A stretch of DNA of 64,000 nucleotides from positions 10,419,565-10,483,564 of the forward strand of contig NW_004955463.1 in NCBI RefSeq assembly GCF_000276665.1, given 5' to 3'. The notes under the pieces were generated by a model, which saw only the letters and a list, made by a program, of their open reading frames with translations, ran no database searches and had not been told where the DNA came from. Origin of the DNA: Chinchilla lanigera (taxonomy: Eukaryota > Chordata > Mammalia > Rodentia > Chinchillidae). How positions within the stretch are numbered: position 1 is the first letter of the stretch; each line of letters opens with the position of its first letter. The position numbers were made by a program, and so were the translations under genes. Positions 21,241 through 31,953 of this stretch are shown piece after piece.

Positions 21241-24005
21241 TTCTAGAAGGGTTTTAGTGACTTGTAGAAAGGCATACCTCTTTTGCCATCTTTACTTTGT
21301 AAATGACATTATATAACTTGTATTGAATTATAGATTCATGTTTTAGGGTACTATAATTGAATAAAATATCTTCTTAATAAACACAAGCCTTATTTAAATA
21401 AAGTATAACTGTGTCTGTTAATTTCATGATGAGGATAAAGTCTAAGGTAGGTGGATTTGGGTCTGAAGGTAATATTAATATTTAAAGGAATATCTTAATT
21501 CTAGCAGTTCTGAAGATGCCAAAGATATTTACAGATTCATTAAGCATATTCTTTGGAATTTGTATGGATTGAGAATATAGCTAGCTAGCTGTTAAAATCT
21601 TTGCTTTGGATATTATGAATAGACGCTTTTGAGAATTTTCAAGCAATTCTTTGGATTGTTTGATGAGTACTGTTAAAAGATAGAAGGCACATGTAAAGTA
21701 ATATTCTATTAGACAATGGAACAGCAGTAATATTCTATCCTGGTTTTCACTAATTAAACACATGGAACATTGGGAGCTCCTTCTTCCAAATTGACACATA
21801 TCATTTTCATATGAGTCAAGAGGATTTTAAGTCTAAGTGCTGAGATTTGAGAGAATAAACTATATTTGCCATAAGTTCCTGGAATAAAATACCTCCCCTG
21901 TTTTTTTTAGGTAGATGTTAGTAACCTTTAAAAGTTAAAATCTGACCCATTCAGCTGTGGGCAAAATACTGTGGTTTTCAAAACGTTGCCCCTTTAAAAG
22001 TCTGAATGAGTAATTTTATTTTGGCAAATAAATATAATAAGTTCCTTCTGCCCCCCTCTGCCCTTACTGGTGGGACAGATTAATAAAGGTGAAAAGTAAG
22101 TCATGGAAGTGGTGCATTGATTCTTTGAGAAGACTTTGAAATACTCTGACCACCAGGGAAATCATGGAGACAAGATTTGGCTGAGCTCTATGGCCCATCA
22201 GGGATAGACTTGTGAATATAGCACCAGGAAGTTCATAACTCCTGTCTTCTCCTGACTGCAGCTAAATGCTTCCACTTAAAAATGATTTCAATAAATTATT
22301 TTTAATATTCAAAGCTAAAGCTGAGCTTTTGCTTTTGGATGGGCCATGAAAGGTGGTAGGAGATGAGAAGAAATGAAGGGTATTTCATCAACCAGTAGGG
22401 CATGTGGCTTTGTACAATGTAAATTCTTCATATTATCTCTAAAGAACCTGAAAGACAAGAAATGCTATGTAACTATACCAAAATTATCATAAAGCAATTT
22501 TCCTCATCAGTGGACATTCAATAAGGATAGACAATAAGATCGAATGGATTGTACCTAATTTTTCAAGAGTAAAAAGTGATTATAAAATTTCCAATTTATT
22601 CTCTGATTCCTTGTATCCAACAACGTAAGTGGAAACACATGTATAAAATCAGAGCAAAATGCTACACTTCTTTCAGTTATCAAGAAGTCTGAGAAAAGGA
22701 AACTCAAAAAAGTTTCATCACATCCAATCCAGAAAATGCCTGTCATATTTTATTTATCCTTTCTTTCTAAGACATTCACTCTACATGCATAGGTATTTTA
22801 TAACCCCGTGATTTATCTTCCAAAGAACTTGAAGCACTAGTTACTTGTTAATTACCAACTATTTCATAGTGATATTTAAGTCCTAAAATAATAATTATAA
22901 TTAACATATTGCATTCATTTTATGAGACACCCCCTGTGCATGCTCATTTTATTAATAGAACCAACATGATTGCTACTTTGTCTGTATGTTTTATTTATTT
23001 CCATATAGGTTTGATTTCTACACAGATTCTCATTTTTGCCTGTTGTATAATTCATGATTTATACAATATTATATGGGTCTATGATGCACTCATTTTATTA
23101 GCTGCAGTATAATTTTCACATCATGTAAAACTCAAGTTTGGTCTTGAAAAGTTTTGTTCATTTATTTACTCTAAATTTATTTTTTTTCTTTTTTACATTT
23201 TGGCATAAAACATACATCTAAACCGTTCTTTCAAGATTCTTTGAATTTGGACCCACATTATAAAGTTGCTTTTAATCTCCTTGTGTCTCAAATAATAGTT
23301 TAAAGAGTCAAAACAGTGTATTAATTTCTGTTGTTTCCTAAGTAATATTAATTGCTAAAAAGACATTGAAAAATAATGCTTTTTTAAAATCCAAAGCTGA
23401 TAGAAGAGTCTGGTTTCAATTAGGGGAAATTTGTTACATTGGAATCAGGAGTGGAGTTCCATTTTATTAATTTATTTATAACATTTAACCAGAATTGGCG
23501 TCATTTTTGACACTTCTGTCAATACACAATATAAAGAAATATGTCCGTCCAGCAGTGACTGAAGTGTTACTAGCACACTAAGACCAATTTTTAAAGGTTA
23601 AACACAGAAGTTAAAGTCTCAAACAGTTTTAGCTTTTGGATTCTGGAAAGATTTAGATGAAAGCCATTCAAGATGTTATCTTGCTTATAAAATTCTGAAA
23701 ACTAATGTTTTAATCCTCTCAATTTGTAGTAAACATTCAGTACCCGCTAATGTAGTTAGCTAAACTATACAAGATAGTCTGAATCAAAATTTGTATTGAG
23801 AACACATAGAGAGTGGGGCTTCTGTAATAAGCAGATGGTCTTTGATGGAAGCATTGTCTTTTGGAAAAAGATAATTGGACAGAATGTTAGAAACCAGAGG
23901 TGGAGATGTTTTGAATGTTGGGTTATGCAATTCATTGGAACAATAATCAGTATTATCAGGTTCTATGATCCCCTAACCGATACACTTGCTCCCAGGCTGA
24001 TCTAA
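21241..24005. other. Intergenic, no recognised feature
   Basis: About 2.8 kb without a SINE, LTR, RNA gene or recognisable exon. Short frames here show no domain. Parts near 21990-22270 and 23440-23560 are less AT-biased and could be unique sequence, but I see no decisive signal. Confidence 0.3.
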
Positions 24006-24009
24006 TATT

Positions 24010-24550
24010 TGTCTATCCATTAGTGCAAGAGTGGTTTTCCAAAGGGTAAATCTGCTCAAGTCACTCTGTTATATGCCTTTCTATGGTTTCTCATTTCTTT
24101 CAGTATAAAATCCAAATGCTTTCATTCATGATCTGTCACCTGATTTCTTCCACAGCTTATTTCATTTATCCTCACCTAATCTGTCAGCTTCTTAAAGTTT
24201 CTTAAATACATTCTGCTTTCTTGCTTTCCAATAAAGCCTTCTGTGAACAAAGAGAGAGATACCTGGATACCATTTTCATCTAACTCCTTCTTATCTTTCT
24301 AAAAGAAGCTCATACATCTCTTGCCATAGAATTTCATTCTCACAATGACAGGGTAGTTTCAACATTTCTACTGTGCTACCACAGAAACATAGGCCTACTT
24401 TGATTTTGAAAATTATACTCCTTTTTAAATTTCCCATTTTTCAGTTTTCTTGTGGACAATCACCTCCTTGAAAGCAGAGCTTTTGGCTGTTCTCTTTATT
24501 TAGAAAGCCTACAGTGGGTGTTCAAATATTTGTTACATAAATGGATGAAT
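24010..24550 (+). mobile_element. L2 LINE 3' region, sense
   Basis: It runs from 'aaatctgctcaagtcactct', through 'tatggtttctcatttctttc', 'agtataaaatccaaatgc' and 'catgatctgtcacctg', to 'caatcacctccttgaaagca' and 'gggtgttcaaatatttgtta'. This is the normal order of the L2 3' end. Confidence 0.6.
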
Positions 24551-25069
24551 CAGTCAACATGAGTGTGATTTGGGCTGTGCTTTAGAAAAATTCGCAGCGA
24601 AAGTGAGTGAAGAGAGGACAAAGAATACCAAAAGTGAGGGTACTGTGAAGGGTGAAGTGAACAAGAGGAACATTTGGTCCTCCCACAACCAGTAATCACA
24701 AGAGCCGCTATGCAGACTCCCTACATGAGCTACTTTATTCTTATGTCTCCAACTACTACTTATACTAGAATACTCCCAAATCCAAAATATCTAGTATTCA
24801 TCTGTCTCCTAGATTTCAGAGAGTACTGGAAAAAAGTGGAATGTGAAATTTTGAAGAAGATAGAGCTGCATTTCCAGTATGACTCTGTTATTCAATGTTG
24901 TTAGAGTAGTCTTAATGGATGTATTTAAAAGAAACCAAAAAATCTGGATTGTTTTGCAAAAAGGGAATTGTTTTCCTTATGAAGAATTATAAGATATAAT
25001 TTAGGTAAGGCTTATAATAGTTTTTTTTTTTTTTTTGGCCCACTTTTGTTTATTCCTTTCAAACTTGTA
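24551..25069. other. No recognised feature
   Basis: Includes a T-tract at 25020-25037. A 76-codon frame at 24674 has no recognisable domain. Confidence 0.3.
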
Positions 25070-25370
25070 ACCCTAAGAGTTGTTCTTCTAAAATGTTATT
25101 GTAGTCACCAGATCCTCAGGGTTAAAATACTTTATTGGTCTTTTTCATTCTGTAGAATAGAGTTCACACTTTCAAGTCTTGCCACATTTGTAAGTGCTAA
25201 TGATCCTGACCTATCCTAGGAAGCCTTTCCCCTCTTGCAGTGAGATTTACAAATTCATGACTTTGTGTAACTGTTCTTATCAGAGAACTGTTCTTATCTT
25301 ATTCATGCCTTCTTCATGCTTTAAGACAGGCCTAGACATAGTTTTGGAGTTGGGGAAAATTTCTGAATCT
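25070..25370 (+). mobile_element. Probable L2 fragment, sense
   Basis: The order 'gtcaccagatcctcagggtt', 'actttattggtctttttcat', 'agaatagagttcacactttc' and 'ctgacctatcctaggaagc' parallels L2, more diverged than the neighbouring copy. A 14-bp unit (gaactgttcttatc) is partly duplicated at 25268-25297. Confidence 0.38.
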
Positions 25371-26654
25371 GTTATTAAGGCCATTAGTTTCCTGAGAGCG
25401 TACATTATCATGTTGGTTAGACTGTCCCTTTGTTTAAGTAAATATGCTAATAAGAGCCCTGTAAAACATTATATATGGCTCATGAATTGCTACATACTGG
25501 GGGCTATAATGAGATACTAGAATACATATAGCCCTCTGTTCAAAGCATGTTCTGGTAATGAGTTGAAGTATGTTGATTCATGGTAAGTAAATTTCTCCAA
25601 AGTTTAAGTAGATATTCAACTAAATTATGGCAAACTCGCACACAGCTCATAAAATGTAAGGCATCAAAAGTGACAGTGCGAATCAGGAGACATGTGGTGC
25701 CCTTCTCAAAAACCTTACAGTTTGGTTGAGCAAGGGATGTTCAGCTAAATAATTGAAACAAACTTCTGATCAAAGTGGGGTGGAGAAAGATCTTCCAGGT
25801 GTTTTAATTTCTACCATATAGGAAAAGAATAGTGATGATGCTTATTGTGCTTCAAGATTACAAACTAGAAGAGAGATAGCTTCTATCCCAGGGCCAGACT
25901 CTGCAGGGAGACAGATGAAGTATCCTTGCCCTTTGGGTAATATCAGTGCAGATAAGCATTCCATGGAGCTGTCCTTGTATCACCTAACCAAATGTCAGGG
26001 GGGACTCTGAATCATTTCTACTGCTGAATGATTTCATAGCCATGAAATTTTAGCCATTGATCAGGGTTCTGCTTCTTAAACTCGATTGAAAGCCTTTTAG
26101 GTAATCCTGGTATAAAAAAGCAGAGAAAGAGAAACACAGAAGAAATGCAGATGGATCTTAAATGAAACAGGTCCCATGAAATCAGTAAACCAGGATGATT
26201 TGTCTGTCTTTTCACCTAGTAAGAGAGTAACTTGCCTTAAGAAATTTGGAAAGAAATAAAAGTTTACACTTCCAATAAATAATGAAAATACATTCCTGGA
26301 GTTTTAGAATCTATTCTTAATTTATTCATTTTAGAATATAATTTCCTTTAGGGCAAATATTATATTATGGATAATACTAAGAAATAATATATGCTTTATA
26401 AATATTTTAGAAATCCCAGAAACTAATTGCTAAGGGGGTGGAGAAGACTCATCAGTTACTATTTCAACATGACCAAGAAAAAGTCACTGTTACAATAATC
26501 CTTATCTGCAAGATGATCTGTTTGAAATCCCTAGACTTAGAGATACATTAAGCAAGATTGTTGGTACTTAGGAAAGGAACGAAAATCCGGAGCGATTCTT
26601 TATTCTCCAGCCTTCAGGGAAGATACTATTCACATATTTTATTATATTACCTTT
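25371..26654. other. Intergenic, no recognised feature
   Basis: Mostly AT-rich. No convincing repeat family or exon was recognised. Confidence 0.3.
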
Positions 26655-26810
26655 ATGGAAAGGTTTCTCAACAATAGCTACATGTTAGAACCTGGAGAGC
26701 TTATCAAAGATACCATAGCTCAGCACTCAGTCCTGGAGAATCTGGGCTGGGCTCAGACCTGAGGCCAGCAGTCAGGGCTAAGAATCAGTATCCTGTGGCG
26801 TAGGATTTAA
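26655..26810 (+). mobile_element. MER5-like hAT-Charlie MITE
   Basis: The run 'aggtttctcaacaatag', 'catgttagaacctggagagc', 'ttatcaaagatacc', a GC-rich 'gggctgggctcagacctgag' centre and 'ctaagaatcagtatcctg' follows the order of the MER5A non-autonomous hAT element. Terminal repeats are degraded. Confidence 0.48.
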
Positions 26811-26928
26811 TTTTTTTTAAGTGAAAGCTGTTTTATGTATAAAGAACTTGGGGTGAAAGCCAAAAGCCATTTTTCTAGAACTGTGTTTCTGTGGCTCATT
26901 TCCCCATCTCCTCCCAGGATCAATTCAC

Positions 26929-27718
26929 NNNNNNNNNNNNNNNNNNNNNNNNNNNNNNNNNNNNNNNNNNNNNNNNNNNNNNNNNNNNNNNNNNNNNNNN
27001 NNNNNNNNNNNNNNNNNNNNNNNNNNNNNNNNNNNNNNNNNNNNNNNNNNNNNNNNNNNNNNNNNNNNNNNNNNNNNNNNNNNNNNNNNNNNNNNNNNNN
27101 NNNNNNNNNNNNNNNNNNNNNNNNNNNNNNNNNNNNNNNNNNNNNNNNNNNNNNNNNNNNNNNNNNNNNNNNNNNNNNNNNNNNNNNNNNNNNNNNNNNN
27201 NNNNNNNNNNNNNNNNNNNNNNNNNNNNNNNNNNNNNNNNNNNNNNNNNNNNNNNNNNNNNNNNNNNNNNNNNNNNNNNNNNNNNNNNNNNNNNNNNNNN
27301 NNNNNNNNNNNNNNNNNNNNNNNNNNNNNNNNNNNNNNNNNNNNNNNNNNNNNNNNNNNNNNNNNNNNNNNNNNNNNNNNNNNNNNNNNNNNNNNNNNNN
27401 NNNNNNNNNNNNNNNNNNNNNNNNNNNNNNNNNNNNNNNNNNNNNNNNNNNNNNNNNNNNNNNNNNNNNNNNNNNNNNNNNNNNNNNNNNNNNNNNNNNN
27501 NNNNNNNNNNNNNNNNNNNNNNNNNNNNNNNNNNNNNNNNNNNNNNNNNNNNNNNNNNNNNNNNNNNNNNNNNNNNNNNNNNNNNNNNNNNNNNNNNNNN
27601 NNNNNNNNNNNNNNNNNNNNNNNNNNNNNNNNNNNNNNNNNNNNNNNNNNNNNNNNNNNNNNNNNNNNNNNNNNNNNNNNNNNNNNNNNNNNNNNNNNNN
27701 NNNNNNNNNNNNNNNNNN
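26929..27718. other. Assembly gap (790 N)
   Basis: A run of N directly abutting the AAAGG repeat on its right side. The array probably continues into the gap. Confidence 0.95.
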
Positions 27719-27809
27719 AGGAAAGGAAAGGAAAGGAAAGGAAAGGAAAGGAAAGGAAAGGAAAGGAAAAGAAAGGAAAAGAAAGGAAAAGAAAGGAAAA
27801 GAAAGGAAA
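27719..27809. repeat. (AAAGG)n microsatellite grading into a 10-mer array
   Basis: From the gap edge to about 27767 the unit is a 5-mer (gaaag). From 27761 the unit is the 10-mer gaaaggaaaa, four copies, then a partial copy ending at about 27809. The array is purine-only on this strand. Confidence 0.95.
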
Positions 27810-27994
27810 TGGAGCTGCCTGCAAGTATTGGAGATAGAATTCAAGAAGTACACAAGACTCCAGGCAATGTGGGACTTTGTGGAACACAGTAAAGACTGGA
27901 TTTGAGGTAATCATAAGATGGCAGCAATGTCTATTGATTATTTGAGAATAAACACTACATTCAAAGAGTTAAAATAACATAAGTAAATAAATAA

Positions 27995-28070
27995 GGGACT
28001 GGGGATATAGCTCAGCAGCACAGCACTTGTCTCGCAAGGTGACATTGAAGAATCTATGATCAGAATTCTC
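27995..28070 (+). mobile_element. ID SINE fragment, sense
   Basis: The run gggactggggatatagctc followed by 'agcacagcacttgtctcgc' is the 5' half of an ID element. The B-box half is heavily altered and there is no clean tail. Confidence 0.55.
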
Positions 28071-28207
28071 CCTTCATTTTTTCATTTCCTAGATTGAAAA
28101 TTAGTTTATATATGACTGTTTGAACATTTTTTTCCATTGTTTAACAAGTTCTATTGTGGTTGCTTTGATTTCTATTATTCTAATACTCATTTGTTTTGGA
28201 AGATCTG

Positions 28208-28554
28208 TGTTATGGTTTATACATAGATATCTGCGCAGAGCCTCATGCACTCATAGACAGGGCTTTGGAAGGATGATCGGATTGCAGGGGCATATAGCTC
28301 TGTTGATGTTATGGCTGTGTCTCGATTTCCTCCCACAGCCTCATGAAGTCATAAGTGTGGCTTTTTCAAGGTGGCTGCATGTAAAGTGTGTAATGCTGTG
28401 ATTAAGGTTGTGCTGCTCGGTTTGATTCATGGTGCAAAGCTAATATTAAGGGTGCCCCACCCTGGGGGTGAGTTCTTCCCAGTTTAAGGATCAGTCATCC
28501 CATCTGAGTCATGTTCAGACTGTGTGGTTTGCATGAGGATCAAAGCCTTATATC
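28208..28554 (+). mobile_element. MaLR-like LTR, sense, left part (split by L1)
   Basis: It begins tgttatggtttatac at 28208, the complement of the terminus of the copy ending at 2750. It shares aatgctgtgattaagg and taagggtgccccaccc with that copy. It is interrupted at 28554 by an L1 with target duplications. Sequence after 29428 probably continues it for about 100 bp. Confidence 0.45.
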
Positions 28555-29428
28555 CAAGATGTTATAGCTAAATCTTGGGAACAACCCAGGTGCCCATCCA
28601 CTGAAGAATGGATAAAAAAGATGTGGTATTTTTATACAATGGAGTATTACTCAGCTATTAAAAAAGATAAACTCGAGGCTTTTGTAAGTAAATGAATGCA
28701 ACTAGAAACCATACTCATAAGTGAAATAAATCGGACCCAGATGGGTACATATCATTTTATCTCCTTGGTGTAGAAATCTGAAAGACTAGGTAAAACTCAA
28801 AACGTACAATAGATGATAGTAAAGGGAAAGAAATTGCTCAAAGGAGGGAATAACTGGGATGAAGGAAAGAGGAAAAAAGGAAGAAGGAATGCAAAATAAT
28901 ATATAGATGAATAGTTGCAATAACTGTATTGCTGATGTCTGATGGTGTATTGAAATGAACAGTCTCTAGCCATACCACCCTGAATTCGCCTGATCTCATT
29001 TGAAATGAACAGTTAATGATTACAATTTTTTATGTTCTGATCGACTGTGCTTGCTTGTGTCTGGTGGTCTGAGCAACTGATCTGAAGGTAACAATATGCA
29101 ATGGAATTAAAATGGTGAACTCCTACCATCTTGTCTAATGAAACTCTATTATCTCTACTGTTTTATTGAAGAGTTATTTTCTTATTCCCTATAATGGTTG
29201 GAGCAATCTTTCATTCTTACATCTGGTAATCTGAGCAATGTGTTGAGGATAACGATATGTAATGTTACAACCACTATTGATTTGTGTTATTTGGTCTTGA
29301 GACTGTATCACTTTGGATGCTCTTATTTTGATTTGTTTATGTTTGGGATATTGGTATGCTGCTACTGTCCTATTTCTTTGTTTGTTTCTCACTTACTACT
29401 CTTTAAAATAAAAAAAAAGCCTTATATC
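28542..29428 (+). mobile_element. 5'-truncated L1, sense, with 13-bp target duplication
   Basis: Flanks aaagccttatatc at 28542-28554 and 29416-29428 are identical, although the shared As of the tail make the exact left edge uncertain. The insert starts in the last part of ORF2 (phrases gtgcccatccactgaag and 'gagtattactcagctat', 28590-28665). It runs through the 3'UTR and ends in ctttaaaataaaaaaaaa. It belongs to the same L1 lineage as the copies at 8397 and 10045. Its 3'UTR carries the 5S rRNA fragment. Confidence 0.9.
28962..29000 (+). pseudogene. 5S rRNA 5' fragment (tailless retropseudogene)
   Basis: The first 40 nt of vertebrate 5S rRNA can be laid on 28962-29001 without gaps. The block agccataccaccctgaa is fully conserved except for its first base, and the rest (cgcctgatctc) has a few changes. 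The inserted 36 bp (28964-28999) have no A-tail and lie between ttgaaatgaacagt at 28950-28963 and 29000-29013, which are identical. L1 paralogues at about 8618-8636 and 10258-10277 (minus strand) show one uninterrupted copy of this site. It lacks most of the internal promoter, so it should not be transcribed as 5S. Confidence 0.85.
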
Positions 29429-29531
29429 ATGGGGTTGTCCTGTCAGCATCTATCTTCAAAGTAAAATGCCTGTGTTAGAGTTCTAGCCATTCCATCTACA
29501 GTTCCCTGCTGCTGCAGCCTGATCATATTTT

Positions 29532-29727
29532 AGAAAGTCCCGGGCATGGTGGTGCATGCCTGTAATCCCAGCCCTCCAGAGGCTGAGGCAGGATGATTGT
29601 TGCAAGTTTGAGACCAGCCCGGACTACAAAGTGAGCTCAAGGCCAGCCTGAACTGCACAGTGAAGCCCTGTCTCAAAAAGACAAAAAACAAAAAGCAAAA
29701 AACAAAATTAATAAAAATAAAGAAAGT
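29532..29727 (+). mobile_element. B1-type SINE, sense
   Basis: The body 29539-29720 starts ccgggcatggtggtgcatgc and has 'ggctgaggcaggatgattg' and 'gagaccagcccggactac'. The duplicated 'ctcaaggccagcctgaactg' marks it as B1-type. It ends in 'ccctgtctcaaaaagac' and an A-rich tail. Short flanks agaaagt occur at 29532-29538 and 29721-29727. Confidence 0.9.
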
Positions 29728-29884
29728 AAAGAATGGCTTTGGAGAAAACTCCATTATTTATTAGGATGTTACTTCAAAGATTTGTTAAATGAAGGATATA
29801 TTTGTTTTTCTAAAGTGTGATAATTTCACAGAACACCCAGTCATCTACATGCCAATGTTTTAAGTCCACAGTGGATTACTAGAT

Positions 29885-30030
29885 TTTAATTTATTTTTTA
29901 CTAATCTATGTTTGCAGCCTAATGATTATATTCATTGTGGGGGAGTTGGTACGTGTGCATAGCACATCTTTACTCTTTTTTAATGTCCACTTCCCCCATT
30001 ATCCCTTCCACCTCTGGTGAGTATTATCCA
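29885..30030 (+). repeat. Unnamed dispersed repeat, copy 1 of 3
   Basis: The phrase 'gattatattcattgtggggg', then 'agttggtacgtgtgcatagc' and a pyrimidine-rich tract, resembles 43185-43380 and 56116-56310. I cannot name the family. Confidence 0.3.
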
Positions 30031-30984
30031 AATCTATGAGGAAACAGGAGCCTTGAGCTACTTAGCAGTTCAGATAAACATAGTCTGACTCTGGAATTAC
30101 CAAAGAGGCATAGGTCAAATCATTCACGACAGGCCTTCATGTGACACTTAAACAGCAAGAGCTCGGTGCAGTATTTGGTCATTGTTTTTTCCCTCCTACT
30201 CACTCCTTCGAATTCTGTTCTCAGTCTCACACCCAGAAGTCAGTAGTGTTGCATATAAATCTCTTGTTTTGCCTCCACAAGGCAAATGAGTTTTCTAATT
30301 TTATATAGAGTTTTCCACTTTATTGAAACACTGGGAAATTGGAGAGTGGTTTTCTCTCTGGGAAAATCAAAACAGGACAGTTATCTTCCTCCTCTAATTC
30401 CCATGACAGACATCATTATTTGATTACAACATTTTGTGTCTGTTGAGTTAAAATTCTTCACAATCTCTTTCAATATAGAACCCCAAATTTTCAAAGCCAC
30501 TGGGTTAGAGTTGGTTTTGTTGGTGAAACTTTTCTCCATTGCAGAATTTATTTAATAAATGTAATAATATTTTAAATAATTTTATTTTATTTTAGTAAAT
30601 ACATTGAATTTCATATAATGATCACACATGGAGAACCCAGGGTATTTCAAATGGAGACAATTTTCAGTAAATTTTTAAATTTTTTCTGCTTGGTATCTAG
30701 AATGGCTATGGCTTTGTGAAAAAGAAAATGTGTCCATGCAGGCTGGATAGTAAATTTAAGTTTTTAAATTAAAGTAATAATAATCATACAGAAGAGTGAA
30801 TAAAATTTAAATGTATAAGTAGTTGAATTATGGCTATAAAATTATTACTGTACAGCTATATTGAGTGTGAGGATGTAACTGGTCAATTTTACTGCTGTAT
30901 CACATTCTTTGGAATTAACTTACCACCAATTATTCCTTCATTGTACTTCACGGGCTCTACAATGGTTAGGGCTGTTTCTGGTGT
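30031..30984. other. No recognised feature
   Basis: AT-rich intergenic sequence without a recognised repeat or exon. Confidence 0.3.
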
Positions 30985-31080
30985 TGTCTGTTTATTTTTG
31001 CCGCGCTGTGGGTTGAGGCTAGTGTCTTATCAGTCCTTAGCTTGTGCTCTACCACTCAGCTTCTTCCTCTACCTCTGCAC
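30985..31080 (-). mobile_element. Old ID SINE, antisense
   Basis: 'gtgctctaccactcagcttc' is the reverse complement of the classic ID A-box region (gctcagtggtagagcac), and a degenerate B-box side lies at 31000-31030. It is more diverged than, and a different type from, the ID copies with target duplications. Confidence 0.5.
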
Positions 31081-31376
31081 TGTCTTTTAAGAACTGTATG
31101 GCTGTTGACCTTCCCCATCATCTTTGTATAATGTGCACAGATATTTCAGTTGGACTCATATCTGATTGTGAGAAATCTAAGATATTGGTAGGATAAGAGT
31201 TATCAATGAAGGCAAAGCAGTTTGAAACTGAAAGGGGGCATAATCATTCCCTGTGCTAGAGGAGGGCACATAAATTAACTCAATCTTATGCAAACTAGGA
31301 TATGTGAATTTCTGATCATGGGATAGATATATTTTTAAATTTAATGTATGATGCTGAATATTTTCCTTAGATGATA

Positions 31377-31740
31377 TAAATTCCATTTCCACCAGCAGTG
31401 TGTAAGAGGCTCAGCCCTCCATACCCTCAGAACTTTTTGATATTGGTTTACAGTATTCTCTCACTTTGCTTCCCACCGGCAAAGTGTGATTGCTGATAGA
31501 GTTAGTCAGCTCAGACAAGTAATGGAAATGTGGAAATCCACATTAGTGAAGACTTGGTTGAGATTCTTGCCTTTTTCTTGCATTTTATTGTCTTTTTTTA
31601 AACTTCTTTGTGCTCATTTTATATTCTAGAGAGAAGTTAGAAGGCATTTCCATATAGATTTTAAATTTAGCTTCTCAAAATAAGGCCAAAGAATATTTAT
31701 TTTGATTGGAATTATATTGAATTGGTAAGTCAAATGGACA
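31377..31740 (-). mobile_element. Old L1 ORF2 fragment, antisense
   Basis: The plus strand reads 'ccatttccaccagcagtgtg' (31384-) and later 'ttccatatagattttaaatt' and 'attggaattatattgaattg' (31650-31725). These are complements of L1 ORF2 phrases in correct order but with internal loss. No frame remains. Confidence 0.48.
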
Positions 31741-31788
31741 GAAATGACATCTATGTCAGTGAGTCATCTATAGTCCCCTTAAACCCTG

Positions 31789-31953
31789 GTTTTTGGGATT
31801 ATACCCAGGGGAGATGCACGCTACACAGCACTCAACCACAAGGCTACATCTCATGCCCCTTTATTTATTTTTTGACACTTGATCTCACTGAGTTGCCCAG
31901 TTTCACCTTGAACTTGATCCTCTTGCCTTATCCTCCCTAGTAACTTGGATTTT
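31789..31953 (-). mobile_element. Composite ID + B1 SINE, antisense
   Basis: 31789-31862 is an ID-type tRNA-like unit in antisense ('gggattatacccagggg...ccacaaggctacatc'). It is fused through 'tttatttattttttgaca' to a 7SL-type unit (31872-31953: 'gatctcactgagttgcccag', 'cctccctagtaacttggat'). This dimer is the architecture of the B1-dID group known from squirrel-related and dormouse rodents. Diverged, so fairly old. Confidence 0.65.

Noticed and set aside
25020..25037. T-tract as an antisense SINE tail
   Set aside because: No ID or B1 body follows it.
25271..25297. Resemblance to a U2 snRNA segment (ctgttcttatcag)
   Set aside because: Only 13 bases agree, the rest of U2 is absent, and a local duplication explains the repeated phrase.
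27719..27809. CRISPR-like or satellite array
   Set aside because: Simple pentanucleotide/decanucleotide microsatellite without spacers, in mammalian DNA.
26807..27914. Long frames across the second gap and the AAAGG array
   Set aside because: An artefact of N plus a purine-only repeat that cannot encode stops in the frames concerned.
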